Notes under the pieces: model-generated
The model's database searches: none
The model's input: only the letters and a program-made list of their open reading frames with translations
Told to the model about the DNA's origin: nothing
NCBI GenBank assembly: GCA_028277445.1
Contig: JANQGG010000055.1
Coordinates: 20,818-84,817, forward strand
Source of the DNA: Chloroherpetonaceae bacterium
GTDB lineage: Bacteria; Bacteroidota; Chlorobiia; Chlorobiales; Chloroherpetonaceae
Reading direction: 5' to 3'
DNA length: 64,000 bases
Shown: positions 35,955-45,697 of the stretch, in pieces
Layout: the number at the start of each line of letters is the position of its first letter
Numbering within the stretch: the first letter of the stretch is position 1
Position numbers and translations under genes: made by a program

Positions 35955-36551
35955 ATGCCGGTAAAATTTCGCCGTAAGAAAAACCGCCTGCCTATCCCTG
36001 AAATTTATCGTTCAAATCATTCATATTTTGTGACGGTCTGTGTAAAAGGGAGAGCTTGTTGCTTGTCTGACATTTACAAAGGGAGGATAAATCCTTCCCC
36101 TACGGGTGAAATTGTTGAACATTCCTGGATTTCAATGGTGGATTTGGTTCGTGGTATTTCTATTGAGGAATTTGTAATAATGCCAAACCATTTTCACGGC
36201 ATAATCACATTTTTACACGAACCCGCCTTACGCTCCAATGGCAAAAAGATTAATCTCTCCGAAATCATAAGAATGTTCAAAGCACGATCAAAAAGATTGA
36301 ACGATAAAAACCTGAACTCCACCCCAAAAAAACAACCCAATGTAGAGGAACGATTTATCGTCCATGAAAAACAATTATATACCCCATTTCAATGGCAAAA
36401 ATCATTTTACGACCATGTCATTCGCAATGAACAAGATTATGCAAGAATTCAAAGCTATATTATAAATAACCCGGTTCGTTGGGAAATGGACATGTTTCAT
36501 CCAAAAAACGAAGAGAAATATCAGAAATGGGCCATTGCGAATAAATCTTAA
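35955..36551 (+). CDS. REP-associated tyrosine transposase (RAYT, IS200-like Y1)
   Basis: 198 residues of the Y1 HUH transposase superfamily, REP-associated branch. The N-terminal RRKKNRLPIPEIYRSNHSYFVTVCVKGRACCL is typical. The metal-binding HUH motif is HFH (79-81, in IMPNHFHGI), and the catalytic tyrosine is in SFYDHVIRNEQD (about 152). Such enzymes nick and rejoin single-stranded DNA at palindromic REP sequences and are domesticated, not flanked by IS ends. All motifs look intact. It stands alone next to repeat cluster D, so it is the likely mobiliser of one of this genome's palindromic repeats. Confidence 0.92.
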   Translation: MPVKFRRKKNRLPIPEIYRSNHSYFVTVCVKGRACCLSDIYKGRINPSPTGEIVEHSWISMVDLVRGISIEEFVIMPNHFHGIITFLHEPALRSNGKKINLSEIIRMFKARSKRLNDKNLNSTPKKQPNVEERFIVHEKQLYTPFQWQKSFYDHVIRNEQDYARIQSYIINNPVRWEMDMFHPKNEEKYQKWAIANKS

Positions 36552-36612
36552 ATAAAACGATAATTCTCACCTAATTACAACTGGTATTCATGAGGAATGG
36601 TTTGTTTATAAA

Positions 36613-37641
36613 TTAAACCAATGCTTTTGGCGTTAATTTTCCGATAAGGCAGTTGGCAATCTGAACGGCATTGGTTGCGGCGCCTTTGCGTAAATTATCG
36701 GCTACGATCCACATATTAATGGTTTTTGGATGCCAATAATCCCGACGAATCCGACCGACAAAAACATCATCTTTCCCATAACACTCAATCGGCATTGGAT
36801 AGACATTTTCTCCCGGATGATCATTGACAAGAATGCCCGGGCTTTGCGCTAATAACTTACGGACATCGTCAACCTCAAAATCATGTTCAAATTCAATATT
36901 TACCGATTCGGCATGGCCGCCATAAACCGGCACTCGAACCGTCGTCGGAGATACTTTCAAATCAGGCTGGTTTAAAATTTTCTGGGTTTCATTCACCATC
37001 TTCATTTCTTCCTTGGTATAATCATTACCCAGAAATACATCAATATGCGGGACTACATTGTAGGCAATCGGATGAACATGCTCAAACTTTTCTTGCGCTT
37101 TGCCGGCAATTTCCTCTTCCAATGCTTCCAAACCCTTTTTTCCTTTACCAGTTACCGATTGATAGGTTGAAACAACAACCCGCTTGATAGTATACTTATC
37201 ATGAAGGGGCTTTAACACAACAACCATCTGAATGGTTGAACAATTCGGGTTAGCAATAATGGATGCGGGTTTTCCATCGGTACTGAAAATGGTTTCAGCA
37301 TTTACTTCGGGAACAACCAATGGCACATTAGGCTCCATTCTAAATGCCGAAGAGTTATCAATAACAACAGCGCCCTCGCGCGCTGCAATTGGCGCCCACT
37401 CTTTGCTAACCGATCCACCTGCAGAAAACAACGCAATATCTACCTTGCCGAATACTTCGGCGGATGGCACTTGTGTTGCATACTCTTTATCCTGAAATGT
37501 TATTTTTTGACCGGCTGATCGCTCTGAAGCCAGTGGGATTAATTCTTCTACCGGAAACTGCTGTTCTGCGAGAACTTCAATCATTGTGCGGCCTACAAGC
37601 CCGGTAGCGCCCAAAACCGCAACTCTATAACGCTGACTCAT
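36613..37641 (-). CDS. asd: Aspartate-semialdehyde dehydrogenase
   Basis: Reduces aspartyl phosphate to aspartate semialdehyde for lysine, methionine, threonine and diaminopimelate synthesis. 342 residues with the nucleotide-binding VAVLGATGLVGRTMIEVL, SAGGSVSKEWAP, the catalytic cysteine in NPNCSTIQM (about 131-139), and RVPVYGGHAESVNIEFE. Complete and single; upstream intergenic gap to dusB is 95 bases. Confidence 0.96.
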   Translation of the reverse strand: MSQRYRVAVLGATGLVGRTMIEVLAEQQFPVEELIPLASERSAGQKITFQDKEYATQVPSAEVFGKVDIALFSAGGSVSKEWAPIAAREGAVVIDNSSAFRMEPNVPLVVPEVNAETIFSTDGKPASIIANPNCSTIQMVVVLKPLHDKYTIKRVVVSTYQSVTGKGKKGLEALEEEIAGKAQEKFEHVHPIAYNVVPHIDVFLGNDYTKEEMKMVNETQKILNQPDLKVSPTTVRVPVYGGHAESVNIEFEHDFEVDDVRKLLAQSPGILVNDHPGENVYPMPIECYGKDDVFVGRIRRDYWHPKTINMWIVADNLRKGAATNAVQIANCLIGKLTPKALV

Positions 37642-37736
37642 GAATATGTTGGTTTAATGAAAAAATCATTTCACAATATCGAGTTTTTTTTAACCCTCTG
37701 CAAACCTGAAGACGAAGAAAAAAGGAGGTGTTTTAA

Positions 37737-38804
37737 TTAGTTATTTGGTGAGTTTTCACGACAGGGCTCCAGGATCAGACGCTTGGAATGGTCATTGAAA
37801 ACTTCGTTATTTGTCTTCAATTTGCCTTGTTTTTCCAGCGTTTCACACAGGATTTCAAACTCATTGAGCTTATCAATAATAACCCGCCAATCATTTTCTC
37901 GCACCAAATCGTTACGATACCTCGAAACCGATGGTAAGCCTTTTAGATATGTGGAATAATGCCGGCGCATTTCCAAAACGCCATATTTTTCACCTTTTCG
38001 CTCAACAGACATTTTTAAATGCTCAATGGCCACATGAATACGCTCGTGATAAGTGGGAGACGCCAAACATTCGCCGGTTCGGAGCAAGTGTTTAATTTCG
38101 CGAAATAAGAACGGATTGCCGATCGCGCCTCTGCCAACCATGATGGCATCTACACCTGTTTCCTGAAACATTCGAGGCCCATCTTCCGCCGACCAAATAT
38201 CGCCATTGCCGATAATGGGAAGCGAGGCAACATCTTTTGCCCGCTTGATCCATTGCCAGTCTGCACACCCTTTATACATTTGGGCGCGTGTTCGGCCGTG
38301 AATGGCGATCGCCTTAATTCCGCATCCTTCCAGACGTTTCACCACATCAAGAATATTTATGGAATGCTGATCCCAACCAATCCGGGTTTTTACCGTAACG
38401 GGCAATTTTACGGCTTTGACTACTTCAGAAGTTATTGACTCCATTAAATCGGGCCGGCACAGCAGCGCCGATCCGGCGCCTTTCCCAGCCACCTTTTTTG
38501 CCGGGCACCCGTAATTGATATCTATAAAATCAGGAGTGGCCGCTTCAGCAATTTTTGCCGCTTCAGCCATCGTTTCCGGATTATTGCCAAAAATCTGAAT
38601 CGCAACGGGTCGTTCATCATCAAACACGTCTAACTTTCTAAGCGACTTTTTGGCATCCCGTACCAGCGCTTCCGAGCTGACAAATTCGGTAAAAACAACA
38701 TCCGCGCCATATTTCTTGCATAATCGCCTAAATGATGGATCAGTTACGTCTTCCATCGGCGCAAGCATCACAGGCTGTTCTATGTTGATCTGTCCAATTT
38801 TCAT
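37737..38804 (-). CDS. dusB: tRNA-dihydrouridine synthase
   Basis: FMN-dependent reduction of uridines in tRNA D-loops. 355 residues: VMLAPMEDVTDPSFRRLC at the N-terminus, FTEFVSSEAL, the catalytic cysteine in NYGCPAKKVAGKGAGSALL (about 98-116), VTVKTRIGWD, AIHGRTRAQMY, and IGNGDIWSAEDG followed by VGRGAIGNPFLF for flavin binding. Motif order matches DusB. It is on the minus strand after recA, separated by the recA terminator. Confidence 0.93.
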   Translation of the reverse strand: MKIGQINIEQPVMLAPMEDVTDPSFRRLCKKYGADVVFTEFVSSEALVRDAKKSLRKLDVFDDERPVAIQIFGNNPETMAEAAKIAEAATPDFIDINYGCPAKKVAGKGAGSALLCRPDLMESITSEVVKAVKLPVTVKTRIGWDQHSINILDVVKRLEGCGIKAIAIHGRTRAQMYKGCADWQWIKRAKDVASLPIIGNGDIWSAEDGPRMFQETGVDAIMVGRGAIGNPFLFREIKHLLRTGECLASPTYHERIHVAIEHLKMSVERKGEKYGVLEMRRHYSTYLKGLPSVSRYRNDLVRENDWRVIIDKLNEFEILCETLEKQGKLKTNNEVFNDHSKRLILEPCRENSPNN

Positions 38805-38853
38805 ACCCTAATCTAATATTATCCCATCAAGAAATAGAAACATTGGCAATAAA

Positions 38854-38878
38854 AAAGGGCAACTCATCATTGCCCTTT
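38854..38878 (-). terminator. Terminator after recA
   Basis: AAAGGGCAA / TTGCCCTTT stem with a 7-base loop. On the minus strand it is followed by TTTTTT and lies 24 bases beyond the recA stop. Confidence 0.85.
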
Positions 38879-38901
38879 CAAATCAAAATCCGTAAAGATA
38901 C

Positions 38902-39972
38902 TTAGGCTTTAACCTGCGCTTCATTGGGCTTTTCATCGGCGGTTAAACCCATCAACTGCTCTTTAACTTGATTGTAAATCTTATCATACAGCTCTTGATT
39001 GGTTTTTAAATTTGTTTTTACCGCTTCCCTACCTTGACCCAAACGTTCGGTTTCGTAGCTAAACCATGCCCCGGATTTCTTAACAATACCAAACTCAACG
39101 GCCAAATCAATCAATTCGCCAATTTTTGATATTCCTTCACCATACACAATATCGAACTCAACCGACTTAAATGGCGGCGCTACTTTGTTTTTAACCACTT
39201 TCACTTTGGTTCGATTCCCAATGATCTCAGTCCCGTCCTTGATTTGGGCAATTTTTCGAATATCAAGCCGTACGGATGCATAAAATTTCAACGCTTTACC
39301 GCCGGTTGTGGTTTCGGGAGAGCCGTACATAATACCGATTTTATCGCGCAGCTGGTTAATAAACACGGCCACACAACTGGTCTTGGAAATCGCACCGGTT
39401 AATTTTCGCAAGGCCTGGCTCATCAGGCGGGCTTGCAATCCCATTTGGCTATCGCCCATTTCTCCTTCAAGCTCGGCTTGCGGCACAAGCGCCGCAACCG
39501 AGTCGATCACAATAATATCAACTGCGCCGCTTCGAACCAATGTTTCAACAATGGATAACGCTTGCTCTCCCGATTCGGGCTGACTGATGAGCAGCGATTT
39601 AACATCAATCCCAAGTTTTCGGGCGTACATTTGATCAAACGCATGCTCGGCATCAACAAAGGCTGCGATACCGCCTTGTTTTTGAGCTTCGGCAATCGCA
39701 TGTAACGCCAAGGTGGTTTTGCCGGAAGATTCCGGTCCATAGACTTCCACAATTCGTCCTTTGGGCAATCCACCAACGCCTAAGGCAAAATCCAACGTTA
39801 ATGAACCTGTGGGCACGATTGGCACTGAAACCACGGCATCGTCGCCAAGCCTCATAATTGTGCCTTTCCCAAATTGCTTTTCCAAGGTATCTACAGCCAG
39901 GTTTAACTGTTTTAATTTTTCCTGATTTATGTGTTGATTGCCATCCTGCGATGAAGCTTTATCTTTAGCCAT
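38902..39972 (-). CDS. recA: Recombinase RecA
   Basis: Strand-exchange ATPase of homologous recombination and SOS co-protease. Core motifs: [12 protein letters not shown], Walker [28 protein letters not shown] (Walker B), loop 2 [18 protein letters not shown], and [24 protein letters not shown] in the C-terminal domain. The frame is open to a TTG at 40047, but I choose ATG 39972 (MAKDKASSQ, 356 residues) because the extra residues are absent from RecA generally; ATG 40011 is the alternative. No start has a strong ribosome site and no obvious LexA box was seen. Confidence 0.95.
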   Translation of the reverse strand: MAKDKASSQDGNQHINQEKLKQLNLAVDTLEKQFGKGTIMRLGDDAVVSVPIVPTGSLTLDFALGVGGLPKGRIVEVYGPESSGKTTLALHAIAEAQKQGGIAAFVDAEHAFDQMYARKLGIDVKSLLISQPESGEQALSIVETLVRSGAVDIIVIDSVAALVPQAELEGEMGDSQMGLQARLMSQALRKLTGAISKTSCVAVFINQLRDKIGIMYGSPETTTGGKALKFYASVRLDIRKIAQIKDGTEIIGNRTKVKVVKNKVAPPFKSVEFDIVYGEGISKIGELIDLAVEFGIVKKSGAWFSYETERLGQGREAVKTNLKTNQELYDKIYNQVKEQLMGLTADEKPNEAQVKA

Positions 39973-40105
39973 TTGTGAAAAAAGAGAAAAGTTTTCGGTT
40001 TCAAAATCCATAGTTGTACTAGAATACAAATTATCTGAATACCTCAAAATTAATTTTAATAAGATCTTAAAAAGGCGTGAAGCGAGCTAATTGAACTTGG
40101 CAAAA

Positions 40106-40708
40106 CTAACGCATTCGTTTAATAATACAACCCTTAGGCTCAACTTCCGAAGGATTTATCTCTTCGCCCTCCAGATAAGCATTTATGGCATTTTTCAAAT
40201 ACGATTGCTTCACCTTATCACGTCGTTGGTTATCATCAACCGGGCCATGATACCTGATGTTAAAATCATTGTCTATAAAAAATACTTCCGGGGTCACTTT
40301 TGCGCCATAGCGATCGGCCACCAGATTTCCTTCATCTTTTAGCACCACAAAATTTAATTGCTTGCGTTTTGCATGCGAGAGAATATCGGATATATCTTCT
40401 GTGGCATTTGAGTTGATGCCTAAAAATGTCAGTTTATTTTTTTTGGCATACCTGGCTAAATCGATAAGTCGGGAGGTGTATGCATTGGAAACCGGACATT
40501 GTGTTGATAGAAATACAACAACTGCGCCATTTTGATTCAACTTTTTAAGCGAAAACAACTGGCCTTCATGATTTGGTATCGAAAAAACCGGAGCAGGCTT
40601 TTCCTGATTTAATTCGTTTTGATTTGCAGAACTATTTTCAGATAACAGCAGGCTATTTATGAAGAACAAACCAATTAATCCTAATTTATACAACGTGTTT
40701 CGTTTCAT
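40106..40708 (-). CDS. Exported redoxin (AhpC/TSA-thioredoxin fold)
   Basis: 200 residues with a signal peptide (about 1-29, MKRNTLYKLGLIGLFFINSLLLSE... ending SSA). The thioredoxin-like fold follows: APVFSIPNHEGQLFSLKKL, VVVFLSTQCPVSNAYTSRL with a CPVS active site (the second cysteine replaced by serine), and the cis-proline region AKVTPEVFFIDNDFNIRYHG. This type is found as periplasmic or membrane-anchored redoxins in Bacteroidota and Planctomycetes. A single active-site cysteine suggests peroxidase rather than dithiol chemistry. A terminal cysteine (GCIIKRMR) could act as resolving residue. Confidence 0.82.
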   Translation of the reverse strand: MKRNTLYKLGLIGLFFINSLLLSENSSANQNELNQEKPAPVFSIPNHEGQLFSLKKLNQNGAVVVFLSTQCPVSNAYTSRLIDLARYAKKNKLTFLGINSNATEDISDILSHAKRKQLNFVVLKDEGNLVADRYGAKVTPEVFFIDNDFNIRYHGPVDDNQRRDKVKQSYLKNAINAYLEGEEINPSEVEPKGCIIKRMR

Positions 40709-40743
40709 AATTTTGGGGTTAAAAGATTTGTGATTTAAGCTAT

Positions 40744-41748
40744 TTACACTGCTTTACTATGCAACAGCTTTTCTAAAGATGTTTTTATTGGTGTGTAGTT
40801 AATGTTTAATTCATCAATTGATTTTTGATTAGCATAAAATAAACATTTATTGCTTAGAAATATATTATCGACCGCTATCGGTGATGTGCGCTGAAACACA
40901 AAACCTACCAGCTCCGCAATCAAGCCTATTGCAATGCCAAAAGCCTTCGGTAATGGCAACACCGTGTTTCTACGACTTCCCTTTAACGAAGTTATGCAAT
41001 TAAAGAAATTATGATACGTTAAATTCTCCGAAACAATATTGTAGCACTCGCCTGTTTTGCCTTCTTTCATGGCGTTTATGTGCGCTTCTACGACATCGGT
41101 TATATCAACAAATCCGACGCCGCCATTTGGATAGTACGGGATCTTACCTTTGTAAATGTCCCGAATTAAAGCAGTTGAAGCTTTGGATAATGCATTCAAA
41201 CCGGGGTAATGCCCAATGATCACACCCGGATTCAAAATCACCGCATCCAGACCTTCGGCTATGCCTCTAAAAACTTCGAGTTCCGAAAGATACTTTGAAT
41301 CCATATACCCGATTCGATGCTGCCAGGGCAAAAATACCGTTGATTCATCAGCGGGTTTTTCCGAACTGTTTACGCCCACCGCTGCAACCGAACTGGTAAA
41401 AATCAGGCGTTTCACCTGGTTTTCCAGGGCTACATTCACAAGATTTCGAGTGCCCTGAACATTGATTTGAAAGAGCTTCCTACGATCAAGACGTTGATAG
41501 GATATTAATGCAGCGGTATGAAAAATGATATCAACATCCGTAGTTGCCCGTTGAAGGGATTCAACATCCGTGATGTCTCCTTCAACCCAATCTATTGGCA
41601 GCTCTTTCAATAATGATCTATCCGACGTTTTCCGAACAAACGCTTTGAGATGGATATCTTCGGGTTGAAAATTTTCAAAGAGCGCTTTGATGAGTGCCGA
41701 GCCAACATAACCGGTAGCTCCGGTAACTAAAATCGTTGTTTTTTCCAC
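40744..41748 (-). CDS. NAD-dependent epimerase/dehydratase (extended SDR)
   Basis: 334 residues, Rossmann start TGATGYVGSALIKALF, then DVDIIFHTAALISYQRLD, FTSSVAAVG (catalytic serine), and YMDSKYLSE (Y-x-x-x-K). The C-terminal part matches dihydroflavonol-4-reductase-like proteins (NLTYHNFFNCITSLKG). These act on steroids, hopanoid precursors or nucleotide sugars; the substrate is not defined here. It starts just upstream of a biotin-carrier gene end (2-base gap) on the same strand, so all of 40744-42848 may be one transcript. Confidence 0.85.
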   Translation of the reverse strand: MEKTTILVTGATGYVGSALIKALFENFQPEDIHLKAFVRKTSDRSLLKELPIDWVEGDITDVESLQRATTDVDIIFHTAALISYQRLDRRKLFQINVQGTRNLVNVALENQVKRLIFTSSVAAVGVNSSEKPADESTVFLPWQHRIGYMDSKYLSELEVFRGIAEGLDAVILNPGVIIGHYPGLNALSKASTALIRDIYKGKIPYYPNGGVGFVDITDVVEAHINAMKEGKTGECYNIVSENLTYHNFFNCITSLKGSRRNTVLPLPKAFGIAIGLIAELVGFVFQRTSPIAVDNIFLSNKCLFYANQKSIDELNINYTPIKTSLEKLLHSKAV

Positions 41749-41750
41749 AC

Positions 41751-42269
41751 CTAAACTATTGTTAAGAGCAGTTGATTTTTTTCAACCGGCTCATTGACCT
41801 TAATGGCAATGTCTTTAACCTCGCCATCCATTGGCGCTTTAATTTCATTTTGCATTTTCATGGCTTCCAGCACTAACAACCCTTGACCTTGCTTCACCAC
41901 ATCCCCTTTCCGGACATTTAATTCAACAACCAAACCCGGCATTGGGGATTTTATTTGCCCGGAAGACTTATTTTTTGATGATTTAATACCCATTCGCTCA
42001 ATGAGCATATTTTTCTCATCCAGCAGTTCTATCTGCATCAGTTCATCTTTGAACCTTACCGTAAAATCGCTGCCCTTTTGGGTTACTTCCCCAATAAACA
42101 CTTTACCATTGTATATCAACTGATACAGTTTTTCAGACAGTTTCACCAAATGAATATGCTTTTGCTGACCATCCACTAAAATTGTATGACCATGAATGGA
42201 CGAGCCTTCACTGGCATCAAATTCAATATTAATTGGTTTATTGTCATTAACGGTAGCTTTGTATTTCAT
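41751..42269 (-). CDS. Biotin carboxyl carrier (biotin/lipoyl attachment) protein
   Basis: 172 residues. The C-terminal 70 form a biotinyl domain with the biotinylation site EAMKMQNEI (lysine about 139) within VLEAMKMQNEIKAPMDGEV. The N-terminal 90 residues are a beta-rich domain like the small carrier subunits of acyl-CoA carboxylases and decarboxylases. A proline-poor linker (KSSKNKSSGQIKSPMPGL) joins them. The carboxylase subunits are not in the window. It could serve propionyl-/acetyl-CoA carboxylase or a sodium-pump decarboxylase. Confidence 0.85.
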   Translation of the reverse strand: MKYKATVNDNKPINIEFDASEGSSIHGHTILVDGQQKHIHLVKLSEKLYQLIYNGKVFIGEVTQKGSDFTVRFKDELMQIELLDEKNMLIERMGIKSSKNKSSGQIKSPMPGLVVELNVRKGDVVKQGQGLLVLEAMKMQNEIKAPMDGEVKDIAIKVNEPVEKNQLLLTIV

Positions 42270-42281
42270 AATAACGGCTGG

Positions 42282-42848
42282 TTAAAATTCTGAAGGCTCT
42301 AATGCCTGTTGGAAGGTTTGTTTTAGAGATTTAACATAATTTTTTGTTAAACTCAAATCGCGGATGTTGGTAATGAGTTGCTTTTTGTTTTCGATGTTAT
42401 TTTCCTGATCAAATGTTGGGATCAAGTATTCAATCTTCCGATCATAAGCCTCGATTTTATCATCAAGCTCAAGAATCAATTGCTCTAATTTCGCTTTGTT
42501 TTTTTCTGACGGCTCTTCTTTGTAGTCATACAAAGCTTCCTGCATATCTATCAATTCCACTAATAGCTCTTTAGGCGCATTTTTTCTATCGGCTTGCTGA
42601 TCCATTGGGCCTAAGTACTGTTCAACCACATAAATCAAACGCTTATCTTTATTTTTTAACGTTTGGAAGGCCTGGTTAACGATTGCCGTATATTCCTGGC
42701 TTAGATCCTTATTGATGGATGTTTGATGATAATCCGGGTGTGTTTTACGACTGATTTCATAAAACTTCTTTTGGACAACTTTTGGATCGATCTGGAGCTT
42801 TTCTTCTAATCCTAATACTTCAAAAAAATTTTTACTTTGAATTGTCAT
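42282..42848 (-). CDS. hscB: Fe-S cluster co-chaperone HscB (J-domain protein)
   Basis: 188 residues from ATG 42848. A J-domain (about 7-80) with HPD at 37-39 (RKTHPDYHQ) and FEVLGLEEKLQIDPKVVQKKFYEISRK; then LIYVVEQYLG and a three-helix HscB C-terminal domain (90-188) that holds IscU. HscB recruits HscA for Fe-S cluster transfer. The frame extends to a TTG at 42878, which adds ten unconserved residues, so I reject it. Divergent from the M16 protease gene. Confidence 0.88.
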   Translation of the reverse strand: MTIQSKNFFEVLGLEEKLQIDPKVVQKKFYEISRKTHPDYHQTSINKDLSQEYTAIVNQAFQTLKNKDKRLIYVVEQYLGPMDQQADRKNAPKELLVELIDMQEALYDYKEEPSEKNKAKLEQLILELDDKIEAYDRKIEYLIPTFDQENNIENKKQLITNIRDLSLTKNYVKSLKQTFQQALEPSEF

Positions 42849-42959
42849 TAATTTTTTAGTGATTGCCAGACACTTCAACTGAAATGATGTTATTTTATAA
42901 GCTTTCTTAATTTACGAAATTTTAGACTTAAGCGTAGAGCCCATTATTGTATAATTCAA

Positions 42960-44246
42960 ATGAGTATTAAACGAAAACAGAGCGCATTTCATAAAGATCG
43001 CTTGTGTGATCAGGCGATTGAGCAGACAATTTTGCCCAATGGTTTAAACATCCTAACCCAGCATGTGCCGGGCGTTCAAAGCATATCCCTGGGACTTTGG
43101 ATCGAAAACGGCTCGCGCGATGAAACTAAATCCCTGAATGGCATTTCTCACTTTATAGAGCACGCTGTGTTTAAAGGAACAAAAAAGCGCAACTATATTC
43201 AAATCAATGAATCGCTCGAACGCGTAGGCGGTTACCTGAATGCATTTACATCAAAGGAACAGACGTGTTTCTATGCCCGTTGTTTGGATGAACATTTAAA
43301 CGTTTCGGTTGATATTCTCAGTGATATTGTGTTTAACGCCACATTTCCCGACGACGAAATCGAAAAAGAGAAAGATGTTATCATTGAAGAAATAAAAAGC
43401 GTTGAAGACACCCCGGAAGAGCAAATCTTCGACGATTTTGATGGTTACCTGTTTAAACGCCACCCCTTGGGATTGCCTATCACCGGATCAGAAACCTCTG
43501 TTGGAGACTTAAAGGTAGATGAGCTTCGGAATTTTTTAATGACAAACTACCGCCCCGGCAAAATGTTGCTGGTGGGAACCGGAAATCTTAACCATCACGA
43601 GTTGGTTGAATTGGCTGAAAAATATTTTCCAAAGCCGTGTTTAAACAGTCAAAACAATCGCATGCCATTTGATTTTAAAAACTACAAGCCATTTGAAAAA
43701 CGCGTATCAAAACCGATACATCAAGCGCATATTTTGTTGGGGTTTCCATTTGAACGCAACGATGCCCACTATTTTTCGCTGATTCTCCTAAACACCTTAC
43801 TGGGCGGCGGTATGAGCTCTCGCCTTAATATGATACTTCGGGAAAAGTATGGTTTGGTCTATAGCGTCTATTCAAACCTTGTTACATTTGATGATGTTAA
43901 TACCTTTTCAGTTTATGCGGGAACGGATTCGGCTAATGTTGATCAGTCCATCGCTATCATACGTGAGGAACTGGATCGTCTTTGTCAAAAAAACATTTCG
44001 CAAAAAGAACTGAAATTGGTGAAAGCCCAGCTTAAAGGCGGGATCATAATGGGAAAAGAGAGCTTATCGAAACGACAAAACCAACTTGCCCGCGATCATT
44101 TTTATTTTGGACGAACACTTTCAAACGAAGAAGTGCTTGAACAAATCAACGATATTAACATTAATGACATTAAAACTCTATCGGAACAATTGTTTCATCC
44201 TGCTCAATATTCCTGCCTTGTTTTTGCACCTAAACATAAAAGGTAG
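42960..44246 (+). CDS. M16-family zinc metallopeptidase
   Basis: 428 residues, soluble, pitrilysin/processing peptidase type. Inverted zinc motif H-x-x-E-H is HFIEH (about 65-69, GISHFIEHAVFKGTKKRN), with the third ligand glutamate about 75 residues later in VIIEEIKSVEDTPEEQIFDDF. The C-terminal inactive half has LLNTLLGGGMSSRLNMILREKYGLVYSVYS (the R/Y substrate motif). No signal peptide. Such enzymes degrade peptides. It stands upstream of tig, which is a plausible quality-control pairing. Confidence 0.92.
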   Translation: MSIKRKQSAFHKDRLCDQAIEQTILPNGLNILTQHVPGVQSISLGLWIENGSRDETKSLNGISHFIEHAVFKGTKKRNYIQINESLERVGGYLNAFTSKEQTCFYARCLDEHLNVSVDILSDIVFNATFPDDEIEKEKDVIIEEIKSVEDTPEEQIFDDFDGYLFKRHPLGLPITGSETSVGDLKVDELRNFLMTNYRPGKMLLVGTGNLNHHELVELAEKYFPKPCLNSQNNRMPFDFKNYKPFEKRVSKPIHQAHILLGFPFERNDAHYFSLILLNTLLGGGMSSRLNMILREKYGLVYSVYSNLVTFDDVNTFSVYAGTDSANVDQSIAIIREELDRLCQKNISQKELKLVKAQLKGGIIMGKESLSKRQNQLARDHFYFGRTLSNEEVLEQINDININDIKTLSEQLFHPAQYSCLVFAPKHKR

Positions 44247-44334
44247 CGCCGCCAAAACCGCTTAAAATTGGATAACTCAGTTTATTAAATTATATTGCTT
44301 GTTTGTTTTTTAACTCAAAACCAATCAGATTACC

Positions 44335-45618
44335 TTGAAAAGCCAAATAAAATCAATCAGCGATACCGAACAGGAACTTGAACTCTGTCTTGAAACGTCA
44401 GAATTTCAACCGGAATTAGATAAGCAATACCGTGATGCACAGAAGAAAGCGAATTTAAAAGGCTTTAGACAGGGTAAAGCGCCAATTTCAATCATTAAGC
44501 GATTACTGGGCGGTCAAATACAGACTCAGGTTGTAGAAAAACTTGCCAGTGAAAATTTTGAGAAAATTTCAAAAGATAAAAACATTAAAATTATTGGTCA
44601 GGCCAGAATAAGCGATTTTAAACTGGATGAAAACCAATCACTCACCATTTATCTGAGTTTTGAGGTTCAACCTGAATTTGATCTCAAACCCTATGATACA
44701 TATGAGTTTAAAAAGATCAATTACCAGATCACCGATGATGATGTTGAAAAAGAATTGAAAGGCTTGCTCAGAAATTATGCTGAGATTTCTGTTGTGGATG
44801 AACCGGCAACCAAAACCGATGTTGTTGTGGCAAGTCTTCAAAAGTGCGATGAACAAGGTATAGCAATCGTTGGTGAAAATTTGGAAAATCAAACGTTTAA
44901 CCTGGAATACCTTAAAGACGACTCACCATTCTTTAGCGCATTGGTAGATTCTAAAAAAGGTGATGAGCGCCGCGTGGTGGTTGAAGATGAAAATCCGGAG
45001 ACGAAAGAAACAACGAAAACCCATTACAATGTGATCGTTCAAGAAGTCAAGCAAGTATCATTACCTGAGTTTAATGACGATTATGCCGATAAACTCAGCC
45101 AGGGAAAACTTAAAACCACTGCAGAGTTCAAAGAAGACTTAAAAAATCAAATTGAGTCGCATTACGCTAAAAAATCTGATGAAGATTTATTTGACAGTAT
45201 TGCCGATAAATTTACCGAAGATAACGTGTTCCCTCTTCCGCTATCTTTAGTTGATTCATATGAGAATTTGCTGGTTGAAAATGCCAAAAAACAAGTGGGT
45301 GGAAAATTTCCGGCCGGATTCGATGAATACAAGTTTCGCCATGATATTCGGCCAAACGCTGAAAAGCATGCGCGATGGATGCTTATCCGAAGTAAATTAG
45401 CCGAACAAAATGATATTACCATTGAAGAAGATGATATCAAAGCCTATGCTGAAAAAGAGGCTGCAATGGTTGGATTGGATGCTGAAACATATATGCAGCA
45501 ACTGACATCTTCGGAGTACTTACCCTATATTACAGACTCTCTTTTAAGAGATAAAGTGTTAGACCATATAAAAAACACCAGCGCTATTGTTGAAGAATCG
45601 CAAGATTTGCCAAAATAA
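44335..45618 (+). CDS. tig: Trigger factor (ribosome-associated chaperone)
   Basis: 427 residues. The N-terminal ribosome-binding domain carries the signature FRQGKAP (about 42-48). The PPIase-like middle domain spans about 150-240, reduced but recognisable (KTDVVVASLQKCDEQG...), and the C-terminal helical arms 250-420 (NFTEDNVFPLPLSLVDSYENLLV). It starts with TTG at 44335; no upstream ATG exists and homologues begin MKx-type here. It binds nascent chains at the ribosome exit. Confidence 0.93.
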   Translation: MKSQIKSISDTEQELELCLETSEFQPELDKQYRDAQKKANLKGFRQGKAPISIIKRLLGGQIQTQVVEKLASENFEKISKDKNIKIIGQARISDFKLDENQSLTIYLSFEVQPEFDLKPYDTYEFKKINYQITDDDVEKELKGLLRNYAEISVVDEPATKTDVVVASLQKCDEQGIAIVGENLENQTFNLEYLKDDSPFFSALVDSKKGDERRVVVEDENPETKETTKTHYNVIVQEVKQVSLPEFNDDYADKLSQGKLKTTAEFKEDLKNQIESHYAKKSDEDLFDSIADKFTEDNVFPLPLSLVDSYENLLVENAKKQVGGKFPAGFDEYKFRHDIRPNAEKHARWMLIRSKLAEQNDITIEEDDIKAYAEKEAAMVGLDAETYMQQLTSSEYLPYITDSLLRDKVLDHIKNTSAIVEESQDLPK

Positions 45619-45697
45619 TTAGCTTGTTGAAACACTACACCTTTAATTTGCGTTTTATTAGGAAATATTACTAATAAGAAAATTAAAGGAGCAATTT

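Noticed and set aside
35955..36551. Complete IS200/IS605 insertion sequence
   Set aside because: No TnpB and no element ends or target-site pattern were seen; the domain type is the domesticated RAYT branch.
39973..40047. Upstream start of recA at TTG 40047
   Set aside because: Adds 25 residues not seen in RecA and has no ribosome site.
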